64,000 bases of DNA from CAWCDJ01 sp963796675 (GTDB lineage Bacteria > Acidobacteriota > Terriglobia > Bryobacterales > Bryobacteraceae), in the NCBI GenBank assembly GCA_963796675.1, contig CAWCMS010000003.1:310001-374000 (forward strand), given 5' to 3'. Position numbers and translations under genes: made by a program. The notes below the pieces were generated by a model, which made no database searches, had not been told where the DNA came from, and saw nothing but the letters and a program-made list of their open reading frames with translations. Below are positions 49,396-57,714 of the stretch, in pieces. Every line of letters starts with the position of its first letter. The first letter of the stretch is position 1.

Positions 49396-51894
49396 ATGGT
49401 GAAACCGGGTCGTTTAATTCTCCTCGTTCCGATCCTGGCCGCCGCCGCGTTTGGCCAGTCGTCCGCCGCGGAGGCCTACAAGGATCCGAACCTTTCTGCC
49501 GAAAAGCGTGCCGCCGATCTGGTTTCCCGGATGACGCTCGAAGAGAAGGTTCTGCAGATGCAGAACTCCGCGCCGGCAATTCCGCGGCTGAACATTCCGG
49601 CCTACGATTGGTGGAACGAAGCGCTGCACGGCGTGGCGCGCGCCGGCGAGGCCACCGTATTCCCGCAGGCGATCGGCATGGCGGCCACCTGGGATACCGA
49701 CCTGATGCACCGCATTGCCGACGTGATCTCGACCGAAGCCCGCGCCAAGTATAACGAGGCCATCCGCGACAACGATCATAGCCGCTACCACGGGCTCACC
49801 TTCTGGTCGCCCAACATCAACATCTTCCGCGATCCACGCTGGGGCCGCGGGCAGGAGACCTACGGCGAAGATCCGTTCCTCACCGGCCGCATGGCGGTGG
49901 CATTCATCCGTGGCATGCAGGGCACCGACCCGCACTACTTCAAAGTCATCGCGACCGCCAAGCATTACGCCGTACACAGCGGGCCCGAATCCACGCGCCA
50001 CCAGTTCGATGCGCGGCCGAGCGAGCGGGACCTGACAGAAACGTACCTGCCGGCCTTCCGCGCCGCCATCGTGGAGGGCAAGGCCGATTCCATCATGTGC
50101 TCCTATAACCGCATCGACGGCGTCCCGGCCTGCGCCAATACGGTCCTGCTGGGCAAGTACCTGCGCGGCGACTGGAACTTCCAGGGCTACGTTGTGAGCG
50201 ACTGCGGCGCGGTATCCGACATCTTTCGCGGCCATCAGTACAAGCCCAACGCCGCTGAGGCTTCGGCCATCGCAGTGAAAGCGGGCACCGACCTGACCTG
50301 CGGCACCGAGTACCGCTCGCTCGTCCAGGCCGTGCAGCAGGGCCTCATCACCGAGGCCGAAATCAACCGCTCGCTCGAACGTCTGTACGCGGCGCGATTC
50401 CAACTCGGCATGTTCGACCCGCCGGAGCGCGTGCCGTTCTCGAAGATTCCGTATTCGGTGAACGATTCCGAGGAGCATCGCAAGCTGGCGCTCGAGGCCG
50501 CGCGCAAGTCGATCGTGCTGCTGAAGAACGAAGGCGGAGTGCTGCCGCTCGCGGCCTCGGTGCACAGGATCGCGGTAGTCGGTCCATCGGCCGATGACGA
50601 CGAGGCGCTGCTCGGCAACTACAACGGCTTTTCGAAGAAGCAGGTGGCGCCGCTCGAAGGAATTGAGCGGCAATTCGCGGGCAAGGCCGAAGTGCGGTAC
50701 GCCATGGGCGCCACGTACACATCGCAATCGCCCTCGGCAATTCCGTCGAGCGCTCTGGTGCCGCCCGGCGGCGAAGGCCACGGGCTCCTCGCGGAATATT
50801 TCGAGGACCCGCAATTTCAAGGGCAGCCGAAGCTTTCGCGCGTCGAGCCGCGGCCGTACGTCCAGGCCGGCATGACCGAAACCGCGCTGCGCAACGCGTC
50901 CGTACGGTGGACCGGAACGCTGCGCGCGCCGTTCAGCGGCGAATACACCATCGGCGGCAAGGGCGGCGGACGGTCGGCCCCGCATGTGTATCTCGAGAAT
51001 CGCGAACTGACCGCGGCCAATGACCGCGTGACGCTCGAGGCCGGCAAGTCGTACGCGCTGCGCGTCGAGTTCACGCCGCCGCGCGGACCGTTCGAAGGCA
51101 CTGTTGCGGTGACGTGGATCCCGCCCGCCGAGCCGCTGCTGGCCGAAGCTGTCGAAACCATGAAAGCGGCGGACGCAGTAGTCGCGTTCGTGGGCTTGAA
51201 TCCGAATCTCGAAGGTGAAGAGATGCGGGTGAAGATTCCCGGATTCGCCGGCGGTGACCGCACGGACCTGAACCTTCCCGCGTCGCAGGAAAAGCTGCTC
51301 GAAGCGGCCGTCGCGGCGGGTAAGCCGCTGGTGGTCGTGCTGACCAGCGGGAGCGCGGTGGCCGCGAACTATGCCGCCGAACACGCCGGCGCCGTGCTCG
51401 AACTCTGGTACGGGGGCGAAGAGGCAGGTACCGCGATTGCCGAAACGCTGGCCGGAGCGAACAATCCAGCCGGACGCCTGCCGGTGACGTTCTATCGCAG
51501 CATCGATCAGCTGCCGGCGTTCGACAACTACTCGATGGACGGCCGCACCTATCGCTACTTCCAGGGCGATGCGCTTTATGGTTTTGGATTCGGACTGAGC
51601 TATTCGAAGTTCGTGTATTCGAAGCTGCGGGCGAAGCGCTCAGGCGATAGCGCCCGCATCACGGTCGAGGTGAAGAACACATCGTCTCGCGACGGCGACG
51701 AAGTTGTGCAGTTGTACGTTGCGGGAAGCGACGGCGCGATCCGCGATCTGCGCGGGTTCGAGCGCATCCATCTGCGCGCGGGTGAGAGCCGTGAAGTCGG
51801 CTTCACGGCTCCGCTCCCAAAAGGGAAGGTCCGAATCAGCGTCGGCGGCGGCCAACCGGTCGGGCAAGTGCCGCACGTCGACGCGACATTGTAG
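49396..51894 (+). CDS. Exported GH3 beta-xylosidase/beta-glucosidase with PA14 insert
   Basis: An 832-residue GH3 enzyme. A signal peptide (about residues 5-24) precedes the barrel, with YDWWNEALHGVARAG, FWSPNINIFRDPRWGRGQET and AKHYAVHSGPE, features of the xylosidase-type branch. The nucleophile Asp is in GYVVSDCGAVSDI. The second domain starts VLLKNEGGVLPL and is interrupted by a PA14-like module (about residues 455-575). It resumes with VVAFVGLNPNLEGE and ends with an FnIII-like domain. A GGGGG-rich ribosome site precedes the ATG. It should release xylose or glucose from oligosaccharides in the periplasm. Confidence 0.92.
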   Translation: MVKPGRLILLVPILAAAAFGQSSAAEAYKDPNLSAEKRAADLVSRMTLEEKVLQMQNSAPAIPRLNIPAYDWWNEALHGVARAGEATVFPQAIGMAATWDTDLMHRIADVISTEARAKYNEAIRDNDHSRYHGLTFWSPNINIFRDPRWGRGQETYGEDPFLTGRMAVAFIRGMQGTDPHYFKVIATAKHYAVHSGPESTRHQFDARPSERDLTETYLPAFRAAIVEGKADSIMCSYNRIDGVPACANTVLLGKYLRGDWNFQGYVVSDCGAVSDIFRGHQYKPNAAEASAIAVKAGTDLTCGTEYRSLVQAVQQGLITEAEINRSLERLYAARFQLGMFDPPERVPFSKIPYSVNDSEEHRKLALEAARKSIVLLKNEGGVLPLAASVHRIAVVGPSADDDEALLGNYNGFSKKQVAPLEGIERQFAGKAEVRYAMGATYTSQSPSAIPSSALVPPGGEGHGLLAEYFEDPQFQGQPKLSRVEPRPYVQAGMTETALRNASVRWTGTLRAPFSGEYTIGGKGGGRSAPHVYLENRELTAANDRVTLEAGKSYALRVEFTPPRGPFEGTVAVTWIPPAEPLLAEAVETMKAADAVVAFVGLNPNLEGEEMRVKIPGFAGGDRTDLNLPASQEKLLEAAVAAGKPLVVVLTSGSAVAANYAAEHAGAVLELWYGGEEAGTAIAETLAGANNPAGRLPVTFYRSIDQLPAFDNYSMDGRTYRYFQGDALYGFGFGLSYSKFVYSKLRAKRSGDSARITVEVKNTSSRDGDEVVQLYVAGSDGAIRDLRGFERIHLRAGESREVGFTAPLPKGKVRISVGGGQPVGQVPHVDATL

Positions 51895-51902
51895 GCTCGG
51901 TT

Positions 51903-51970
51903 CCCTTTCGCGCGCGCTCCCTTACGGTCGCGCCTCTGTGCCCACAGAGCCGCGACCGTGAGGGAGCGGG
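51903..51970. repeat. Full palindromic dispersed repeat (long hairpin)
   Basis: CGCTCCCTTACGGTCGCG (51915-51932) pairs with CGCGACCGTGAGGGAGCG (51951-51968), with one G-T type mismatch. Inside lies CTCTGTG (51934-51940), CC, CACAGAG (51943-51949), so nearly the whole 54 bases fold. The flank CCCTTTCG and the right arm recur at 1895-1926. It lies just after the GH3 stop and may also act as terminator. Confidence 0.75.
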
Positions 51971-51978
51971 CCCAGCAC

Positions 51979-52173
51979 TTAGCCACGATGCTGGAGATTG
52001 CGCCGGACGTGGCGCACCTCATGGTGGAATTTCACGGACCGGTGCGGGAGCCGCACCTTCTCGACCCGCACGTCCGCGCGCCCGGGATTCCTCTCCGCCG
52101 CGGAGAGCGTCCCCACTCCCAACAGCATTCCGGCCGCCAGCACCAATCCGGCAAATCGCTTCGTGAACCGCAT
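51979..52173 (-). CDS. Small exported basic peptide
   Basis: A 64-residue protein with a clear signal peptide (about residues 1-26, FAGLVLAAGMLLGVGTLSAAE). The mature part is rich in Arg, His and Lys (ADVRVEKVRLPHRSVKFHHE, then VRHVRRNLQHRG). AAAGGAG stands 8 bases before the ATG, a strong ribosome site. The mature peptide is about 38 residues with a high positive charge. No family is recognised. It is convergent with the GH3 gene across the palindromic repeat. Confidence 0.6.
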   Translation of the reverse strand: MRFTKRFAGLVLAAGMLLGVGTLSAAERNPGRADVRVEKVRLPHRSVKFHHEVRHVRRNLQHRG

Positions 52174-52304
52174 TTTCTTTCTCCTTTCGAAGGCCTCTTT
52201 CGAGTGCCCTTACATGATGAAAAGCGTTTGTAGGGGCCGCGTGGTTATGGTGGAACGTGCAAATGCACGTAAAGGTATGTAGATGAATCTTTACTCATTT
52301 GCGG

Positions 52305-52310
52305 TATACC
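52305..52310 (+). promoter_or_regulatory. -10-like TATACC for the leaderless gene at 52318
   Basis: TATACC ends 7 bases before the ATG at 52318. Confidence 0.4.
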
Positions 52311-52317
52311 TGGCTGT

Positions 52318-53235
52318 ATGACGCGCGCGCCGCTTCTCGGCTCGATAGTGGAAGCGATCGGCGAGACTCCGCTGGTCGAGCTTTCCCGCCTCTCCCGAGG
52401 TCTGGGCGGGCGCCTGCTCGCCAAGCTCGAATACCTCAATCCCGGATTTTCGAAAAAGGATCGGATCGCGCGGCAGATCATCGAAGACGCCGAGGCCGAT
52501 GGCAGCCTGCGTCCCGGCCAGCCCGTGGTGGAACTGACGAGCGGCAATACCGGCACGGGGCTCGCCATCGTCTGTGCGATCCATGGCCACCCGTTTGTCG
52601 CGGTGATGTCGGAGGGCAATTCGAGCGAACGCGCCCGCATGATGCGCGCGCTGGGAGCGGAGGTAGTGCTGGTCGGGCAGGCCGCGGGCGGCCTTCCAGG
52701 CAAAGTCTCCGGCGCGGATCTGGAACTGGTGGAAGAGGCCGCACAACGGATCACGCGTGAGCGAGGCGCCTTTCGCGCGGACCAGTTCCACCACTTAGGC
52801 AACTTCCGCGCGCACTATTTGCACACGGGGCCGGAGATTCTGCGGCAGTCGGACGGCGCAATCGACGCCTTCTGCGACTTCGCGGGAACGGGCGGCACCT
52901 TCGCCGGGTGCGCCGCCGCGTTCAAAGAACACAGTCCGCGGATTGCCTGCTTTCTTGTCGAACCGAACGGTCCGTCGCACCGCATCCAGGGCGGCGGCTA
53001 CAGCATGGCAGAACTCCCTCTGCTGCGCCCGGACGACATCGACGGCCGCCTCGTCGTCACCGACGAAGAAGCGATCGACGTCGCGCGCCGACTGGCGAGG
53101 GAAGAGGGCATCTTTGCGGGCTTCTCTTCCGGCGCGAACGTGGCGGCCGCGATGCGCCTGGTTCCCGGCCGCACCGTGGTCACTGTGATCAACGATTCCG
53201 GATTGAAATACCTCAGCACCGATCTATGGCCATAA
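52318..53235 (+). CDS. Cysteine-synthase-like PLP-dependent enzyme
   Basis: A 305-residue fold-type II PLP enzyme. It has the Lys segment LEYLNPGFSKKDRIARQII (usual N-P-G-G-S-V-K-D-R), the substrate loop ELTSGNTGTGLAI, and the phosphate-binding CDFAGTGGTFAG. The chain is typical in length for O-acetylserine sulfhydrylases. The change of S-V-K to S-K-K leaves the PLP Lys in place. The true donor and nucleophile substrates are open; other beta-substitution enzymes share these motifs. It is coupled by a TAATG overlap to the oxidoreductase that follows. Confidence 0.83.
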   Translation: MTRAPLLGSIVEAIGETPLVELSRLSRGLGGRLLAKLEYLNPGFSKKDRIARQIIEDAEADGSLRPGQPVVELTSGNTGTGLAIVCAIHGHPFVAVMSEGNSSERARMMRALGAEVVLVGQAAGGLPGKVSGADLELVEEAAQRITRERGAFRADQFHHLGNFRAHYLHTGPEILRQSDGAIDAFCDFAGTGGTFAGCAAAFKEHSPRIACFLVEPNGPSHRIQGGGYSMAELPLLRPDDIDGRLVVTDEEAIDVARRLAREEGIFAGFSSGANVAAAMRLVPGRTVVTVINDSGLKYLSTDLWP

Positions 53236-54281
53236 TGGGTCGAATGCCCATTCTCAACGTTGCGGTGATCGGATACGGACTGGCGGGCAAGGTGTTCCAT
53301 TCGCCGCTGGTCCTCGCCGTCGAAGGCCTGCGGCTTCGCGCGGTGGTTTCGAGCAATCCTGAAAAGGTACACGCGGACCTGCCCGGGATGACCGTGATTC
53401 CCACCTTCGAAGAGGCCATCGCGAATCCCGAAATCGACCTGATCGTGATCGCCACTCCCAATCCGACGCATTTTGATTTCGCCCGGCGCGCGCTCGAAGC
53501 GGGCAAGCACGTGGTGGTCGATAAGCCCTTCACCCTGACGGTGGCTGAGGCCGAATCGCTCGCGGCGCTCGCGCGCGATCGCGGACGCATCCTTTCGGTA
53601 TTTCAGAGCCGGCGCTGGGACGCGGATTTTCTGACGCTGCGGCGGCTGCTCGCCTCGGGAGAACTCGGCGAGATCGTCCACGTGGAGTCTCACTACGATC
53701 GTTATCGCCCCGTGGTGCAGACGCGATGGAAGGAACAGGACGGTCCCGGCAGCGGCATCTGGTTCGATCTCGGTTCGCATCTGTCCGACCAGGCGCTGCA
53801 GCTCTTCGGGCCGCCCGAAGCCGTCTTCGCCGATCTGGCAATGCAGCGTCAGGGAGCACAGACGGTGGACTATTTCCACGTGATCCTGCGCTATCCGAGG
53901 CTGCGCGTGATTCTGCACGGGGCGAACCTGGTGGCCGAGCCGACTCGACGCTTCGACATCCACGGCACGCGCGCCAGCTACATCAAAGCTGGAATGGACG
54001 TGCAGGAAGAGCAGGTGCGCCGCGGCGTCCGGCCGGGCGATCCCGCATGGGGCGTCGATCCGCTCGAGGGCACCGTCTTCGAATGGAGCGGCGGCAAACT
54101 GCAGACGCGGTCCATCCCGAACGAAGTGGGGCGCTATCCGGATTTCTACTGCGGCGTGCGCGATGCGATCGCCGGAACCGGCCCGAATCCGGTGCCGGCG
54201 GAGGATGGCGTGTTAGTCATGCGAGTGCTCGAAGCCGGCTGCCGCAGCGTCGCGGAACGCCGGGAAATCGTATTCGCCTGA
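53235..54281 (+). CDS. Gfo/Idh/MocA family oxidoreductase (YdgJ-like)
   Basis: A 348-residue cytoplasmic NAD(P)-dependent oxidoreductase: LNVAVIGYGLAGKVFHSPL, the Lys motif HVVVDKPFTLTVAEA, then FQSRRWDADFLTLRRLL and SGIWFDLGSHLSDQAL, as in the YdgJ/YvaA group that oxidises inositols and sugars. The ATG at 53235 overlaps the stop of the PLP enzyme as TAATG; a second ATG three codons on (53244) could also serve. The pairing with a cysteine-synthase-like enzyme is unusual and suggests a dedicated pathway rather than general sugar use. Confidence 0.87.
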   Translation: MGRMPILNVAVIGYGLAGKVFHSPLVLAVEGLRLRAVVSSNPEKVHADLPGMTVIPTFEEAIANPEIDLIVIATPNPTHFDFARRALEAGKHVVVDKPFTLTVAEAESLAALARDRGRILSVFQSRRWDADFLTLRRLLASGELGEIVHVESHYDRYRPVVQTRWKEQDGPGSGIWFDLGSHLSDQALQLFGPPEAVFADLAMQRQGAQTVDYFHVILRYPRLRVILHGANLVAEPTRRFDIHGTRASYIKAGMDVQEEQVRRGVRPGDPAWGVDPLEGTVFEWSGGKLQTRSIPNEVGRYPDFYCGVRDAIAGTGPNPVPAEDGVLVMRVLEAGCRSVAERREIVFA

Positions 54282-54315
54282 AAGGGCGTACAATAGGCGG
54301 GTTCGAGGTGATCGC

Positions 54316-55596
54316 ATGGAGCAGAACGCTGTATCCCGCAGATCTTTTTTGACTTCGTCCGTCGCCGGCGCTGCCGCGTTTCAAATCGTGAAACCAGAGC
54401 TCGTGCGCGGGGCCGGAAATGAGAAACTCCGGGCCGGGCTCGTCGGTTGTGGCGGCCGCGGCACGCAGGCCATTCAGAACGTCCTGAACGGCACCGATAA
54501 CATCGAGATCGTCGCGCTGGCGGATGTTTTCGAAGACAGGCTCGAAGACTGCCTGCGGAAGTCGAAGGCGCTGAAGCCGGAATTCGCCGACCGCGTGAAA
54601 GTGGACGCGGAGCACCGCTTTATCGGCTTCGATGCGTATAAGAAGCTGATCGATTCGGTGGATATTGTGATGCTGGCGACGTATCCGGCCTACCGCCCGA
54701 TGCACTTCGAGGCGGCCGTGGAGGCGAAGAAGCACGTCTTCTGCGAGAAGCCCTTCGGCACCGACCCGGTGAATCTGCGGCGCTTCATGGCGGCGGCGAA
54801 GAAGTCGGAAGAGCTGAAGCTGACGATCAAATCGGGCGCGCAGCGGCGCTCGCAGGCGTGGTACCTCGATCAATACAAGCTATTGAAGGATGGCGCGATC
54901 GGCGAGATTGTGGCGCTGAATGCGAACTGGGTGGGCAGCCCGGTCCTCAATTTCAACAACGACAAGCTGTTCCCCAATCGCAAGCGCGATCCGAAGTGGG
55001 GCGATATGGAGTACCAGCATCGCAACTGGTATTCGTTCTCGTGGCTGAGCGGCGACCAGATCGTCGAACAGCACCTGCACAACATCGACGTCTGCAACTG
55101 GTTCATGGGGACGCACCCGGTGGAAGTGATCGCCTCGGGCGGCGCCGCGTGGCGGCCGCGCGAAGAGGAATACGGCAATATCTACGACCACGTGCATGCG
55201 GATTTCGTGTACCCGAACGGCGCCCACATGTCGAGCCACTGCCGCCAGTACAACAATGCGCCTTCGAACGTGAGCGAGCGGATTGTCGGCAGCAGAGGCC
55301 TGATCGACAGCGCGAAGCAGCGCAGCGGACACGCGGAAGTCGACCCCTACGTGCAGGAGCACACCGACATGATGAACAGCATCCTCGGCAAGGGGCCGTA
55401 CATCAATGAGGCGATGACGGTGGCGGAGAGCACGATGACCTGCCTGATGGGCCGGGAAGCGGCCTATTCCGGCCAGAGGGTCACTTGGGAGATGATGATG
55501 AACTCGCAGCTCGACCTGTTGCCGAAGAGTTTCGATTACAAGAATTCGGTGCCGGTGCAGCCGCTGCCAGTCCCGGGCGTGTACAAGTTCGTGTAA
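54316..55596 (+). CDS. Tat-exported Gfo/Idh/MocA family oxidoreductase
   Basis: A 426-residue oxidoreductase with a textbook twin-arginine signal, VSRRSFLTSSVAGAAAFQ. The Rossmann motif LVGCGGRGTQAIQ, the Lys motif VFCEKPFGTDPVN and the C-terminal domain EYQHRNWYSFSWLSGDQIVEQ follow. Known Tat-exported members, such as glucose-fructose oxidoreductase, carry tightly bound NADP into the periplasm, which explains how such an enzyme can work there. TACAAT (54290-54295) and GAGGTG give it a promoter and ribosome site of its own. A short GC-rich hairpin lies after its stop. Confidence 0.9.
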   Translation: MEQNAVSRRSFLTSSVAGAAAFQIVKPELVRGAGNEKLRAGLVGCGGRGTQAIQNVLNGTDNIEIVALADVFEDRLEDCLRKSKALKPEFADRVKVDAEHRFIGFDAYKKLIDSVDIVMLATYPAYRPMHFEAAVEAKKHVFCEKPFGTDPVNLRRFMAAAKKSEELKLTIKSGAQRRSQAWYLDQYKLLKDGAIGEIVALNANWVGSPVLNFNNDKLFPNRKRDPKWGDMEYQHRNWYSFSWLSGDQIVEQHLHNIDVCNWFMGTHPVEVIASGGAAWRPREEEYGNIYDHVHADFVYPNGAHMSSHCRQYNNAPSNVSERIVGSRGLIDSAKQRSGHAEVDPYVQEHTDMMNSILGKGPYINEAMTVAESTMTCLMGREAAYSGQRVTWEMMMNSQLDLLPKSFDYKNSVPVQPLPVPGVYKFV

Positions 55597-55605
55597 TGCA
55601 AAAGC

Positions 55606-55628
55606 GGGCAGGCCGGGATGGCCTACCC
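55606..55628. terminator. Hairpin between convergent genes
   Basis: GGGCAGGCC-GGGAT-GGCCTACCC, a 9-bp stem with one C-A mismatch, lies between the Gfo/Idh/MocA gene and the esterase gene and touches the esterase stop. Confidence 0.55.
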
Positions 55629-56857
55629 TACTGCATCTCGGCGAAGTGGATGTATTGGTCCCAGTCGAAGGCGGTGACGTCGTGCTTGCCGGTGCGAATG
55701 TGGTACGCCACCGACTGACCCATCACCGGATGATTCACCGGCGGCATCGCGTCCGACGCCAGGCCCTTCTTGCCATATAGCTGCCAGACGCGGCTCGCAT
55801 GGTACGCGCCGAGGAACTCGCCGCGCGGATCCGACCATTGATCGCCTTCCGCGCTCGCCACATAGAGCGCCCGCGGAGCGATCAGCCCCAGGAGCATGTG
55901 GGAGTCGAACGGCATCCGGTCTTCGCGGCCGTTGTACTGCCGGAAGTTCAGGCAGAACCAGTGGGGGAACCGGGTATTGAGGTCCTTGGTGCGCTCGCCG
56001 TAGTCGCGGCGGCTGATGGCGGCGCCGCCCTCGCCCGATTCATTCGAAATGACCAGCCAGAACCGTTGGTCCTGCGCGCCCGCCCAGACCGCCGTCTTGC
56101 CCAGACGCGAGTGGCCGAAAACCGCGACGCGGCTCGCGTCCACATCGTGATCCGTCGCCAGATAGTCCATGGCGCGGCTGAGGCCCCAGGCCCAGGCGGA
56201 GATCGCACCCCATTCATCGGCGGCCGGCGCGGTCTGGCCCGGTTTGAAGAAGAGCGGCCTCACGCCGTACTTCATGCCGCCGTCGAAATCGGGTTCGATA
56301 TCGCCGTAGTAGATCACCGCGAGGCCGAAGCCGTGCGACAGGATCTTTTCCACCTGCCATTGCTCGGCATGGGTGCCGCGCGTTTTGTCCTGGCCGGGTT
56401 GCTTCTCTTCCTTGATCCATTCGGGGCCGAGCGGCACGCCCGGATCGTTCGCCACGTCCTGAATCGGAGCGAACGAGAGCCCGAGGAATAGCGGCACCGG
56501 CTTTTTTGCCGCGGGCGGAAGGTAGATCAGCATGCGCGCTCGCGGAGCCGCGCCCTTGCCGTTGAAATAGAGAGTGACGATCTTGCGCGAGGCCTTACCG
56601 CCCAGCGCCTTCGGGTCGATCGAGCCGACCTCCCACGCCAGCTTCGCGGGCCTTGCCGGACTCCGCCCGAATACGTCACGGCGGTACAGGTCGAGAATGC
56701 GGACGCGCTCTTTTTCCCACCCGGCGCGATCCTTGGCGCCTCCCAACACGTCTGGCAGCGTGTATTTCGGTACGCCGGCCTCGTCGTAGATGACGTCTGC
56801 CGATTGCGCCCCCAGGCGCAACGCGGCGGCGAGCAGGATCAGGGCAGCGGTCTTCAT
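55628..56857 (-). CDS. Exported CE15-like glucuronoyl/acetylxylan esterase
   Basis: A 409-residue exported esterase (signal about residues 1-18). The serine elbow VAVFGHSRLGKTAVWAGAQD matches the G-x-S-R-x-G-K pattern of CE15 glucuronoyl esterases. WLVISNESGEGGAAISRRDYG carries the acidic region, and HWFCLNFRQY and PFDSHMLLGLIAPRAL follow. CE15 enzymes cut lignin-glucuronoxylan ester links. The partner GH3 at 49396 would then handle xylan. TACAAT and a GGAG ribosome site precede the ATG, so the transcript has a leader. Confidence 0.87.
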   Translation of the reverse strand: MKTAALILLAAALRLGAQSADVIYDEAGVPKYTLPDVLGGAKDRAGWEKERVRILDLYRRDVFGRSPARPAKLAWEVGSIDPKALGGKASRKIVTLYFNGKGAAPRARMLIYLPPAAKKPVPLFLGLSFAPIQDVANDPGVPLGPEWIKEEKQPGQDKTRGTHAEQWQVEKILSHGFGLAVIYYGDIEPDFDGGMKYGVRPLFFKPGQTAPAADEWGAISAWAWGLSRAMDYLATDHDVDASRVAVFGHSRLGKTAVWAGAQDQRFWLVISNESGEGGAAISRRDYGERTKDLNTRFPHWFCLNFRQYNGREDRMPFDSHMLLGLIAPRALYVASAEGDQWSDPRGEFLGAYHASRVWQLYGKKGLASDAMPPVNHPVMGQSVAYHIRTGKHDVTAFDWDQYIHFAEMQ

Positions 56858-56924
56858 GATTCGGTCTCCGTTCCCGATTGTAATTCGCCGCACGTTACAA
56901 TCGCAGTGACCGTCGGGAGGCACA

Positions 56925-57713
56925 TTGAAGCTTACCTTGCTTTGTGCGGTCCTGTTAGGAACCGTCCTGCCCGCGCCTGCCCAGGCGCCTCCGGCAAAAC
57001 TGCAAGCCCTCATCATCACCGGCCAGAACGGGCACGACTGGCGCGGCACCACGCCCGTGCTGCGCTCGCTGCTCGAACAGAGCGGGCGCTTCGAGGTTCG
57101 CGTCACCGAAGAGTTTCGCGGAGCGGGCCCGGAAACGCTGGCGCCTTATGATGTGGTGATCCTGAATTATTACGACAAGCGACAGGCCGAATTGAAGTGG
57201 GGCGAGCGCGCGGAGCAGGCCCTGCTCGATTTTGTGCGCGGCGGAAAAGGATTAGTGGTCTACCACTTTTCGAGTGCGGCGTTCGACGGCTGGACGGAAT
57301 TCGAAAAGATGTGCGGCGGCAACTGGCGTCCCAACTTCGGCCACCATTCGGCGCGGCACGATTACCGCGTCGACCTCACAGACCGCGACCACCCGATCAC
57401 GCGCGGCCTCGCGGCTTCCTATCCCGAGCCAAACGACGAACTCTACGCCAACCTGAAATGGCAGCCCGAAGGTAGCTACCACGTGCTGGCCACAGCCTGG
57501 GACGACCACTCGCTCTACAAGCCCGGCGAAAAGCAGCCGATCCCCGGGCCGGGCAGGAACCAGCCGATGCTTTGGACAGTGGACTACGGGAAGGGCCGCG
57601 TCTTCGTGACAGCGCTAGGGCACGACGCGGACGCCATGAAGAGCGAGATCTTCGCCGTTTCGCTGGTCCGCGGAACCGAGTGGGCTGCGACTGGAAAAGT
57701 GACGGCGCGGTAG
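56925..57713 (+). CDS. Exported ThuA-like domain protein, second copy
   Basis: A 262-residue protein with a TTG start at 56925, preceded by GGGAGG at proper distance. The signal (about residues 1-20) is followed by the ThuA-like fold: LQALIITGQNGHDWRGTTPV, YDVVILNYYDKRQAELKWG, GKGLVVYHFSSAAFDGW and GRVFVTALGHDADAM. It is only a distant relative of the ThuA-like protein at 17435. Its stop is one base before the end of the convergent tsaD gene. Confidence 0.85.
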   Translation: MKLTLLCAVLLGTVLPAPAQAPPAKLQALIITGQNGHDWRGTTPVLRSLLEQSGRFEVRVTEEFRGAGPETLAPYDVVILNYYDKRQAELKWGERAEQALLDFVRGGKGLVVYHFSSAAFDGWTEFEKMCGGNWRPNFGHHSARHDYRVDLTDRDHPITRGLAASYPEPNDELYANLKWQPEGSYHVLATAWDDHSLYKPGEKQPIPGPGRNQPMLWTVDYGKGRVFVTALGHDADAMKSEIFAVSLVRGTEWAATGKVTAR

Positions 57714-57714
57714 G

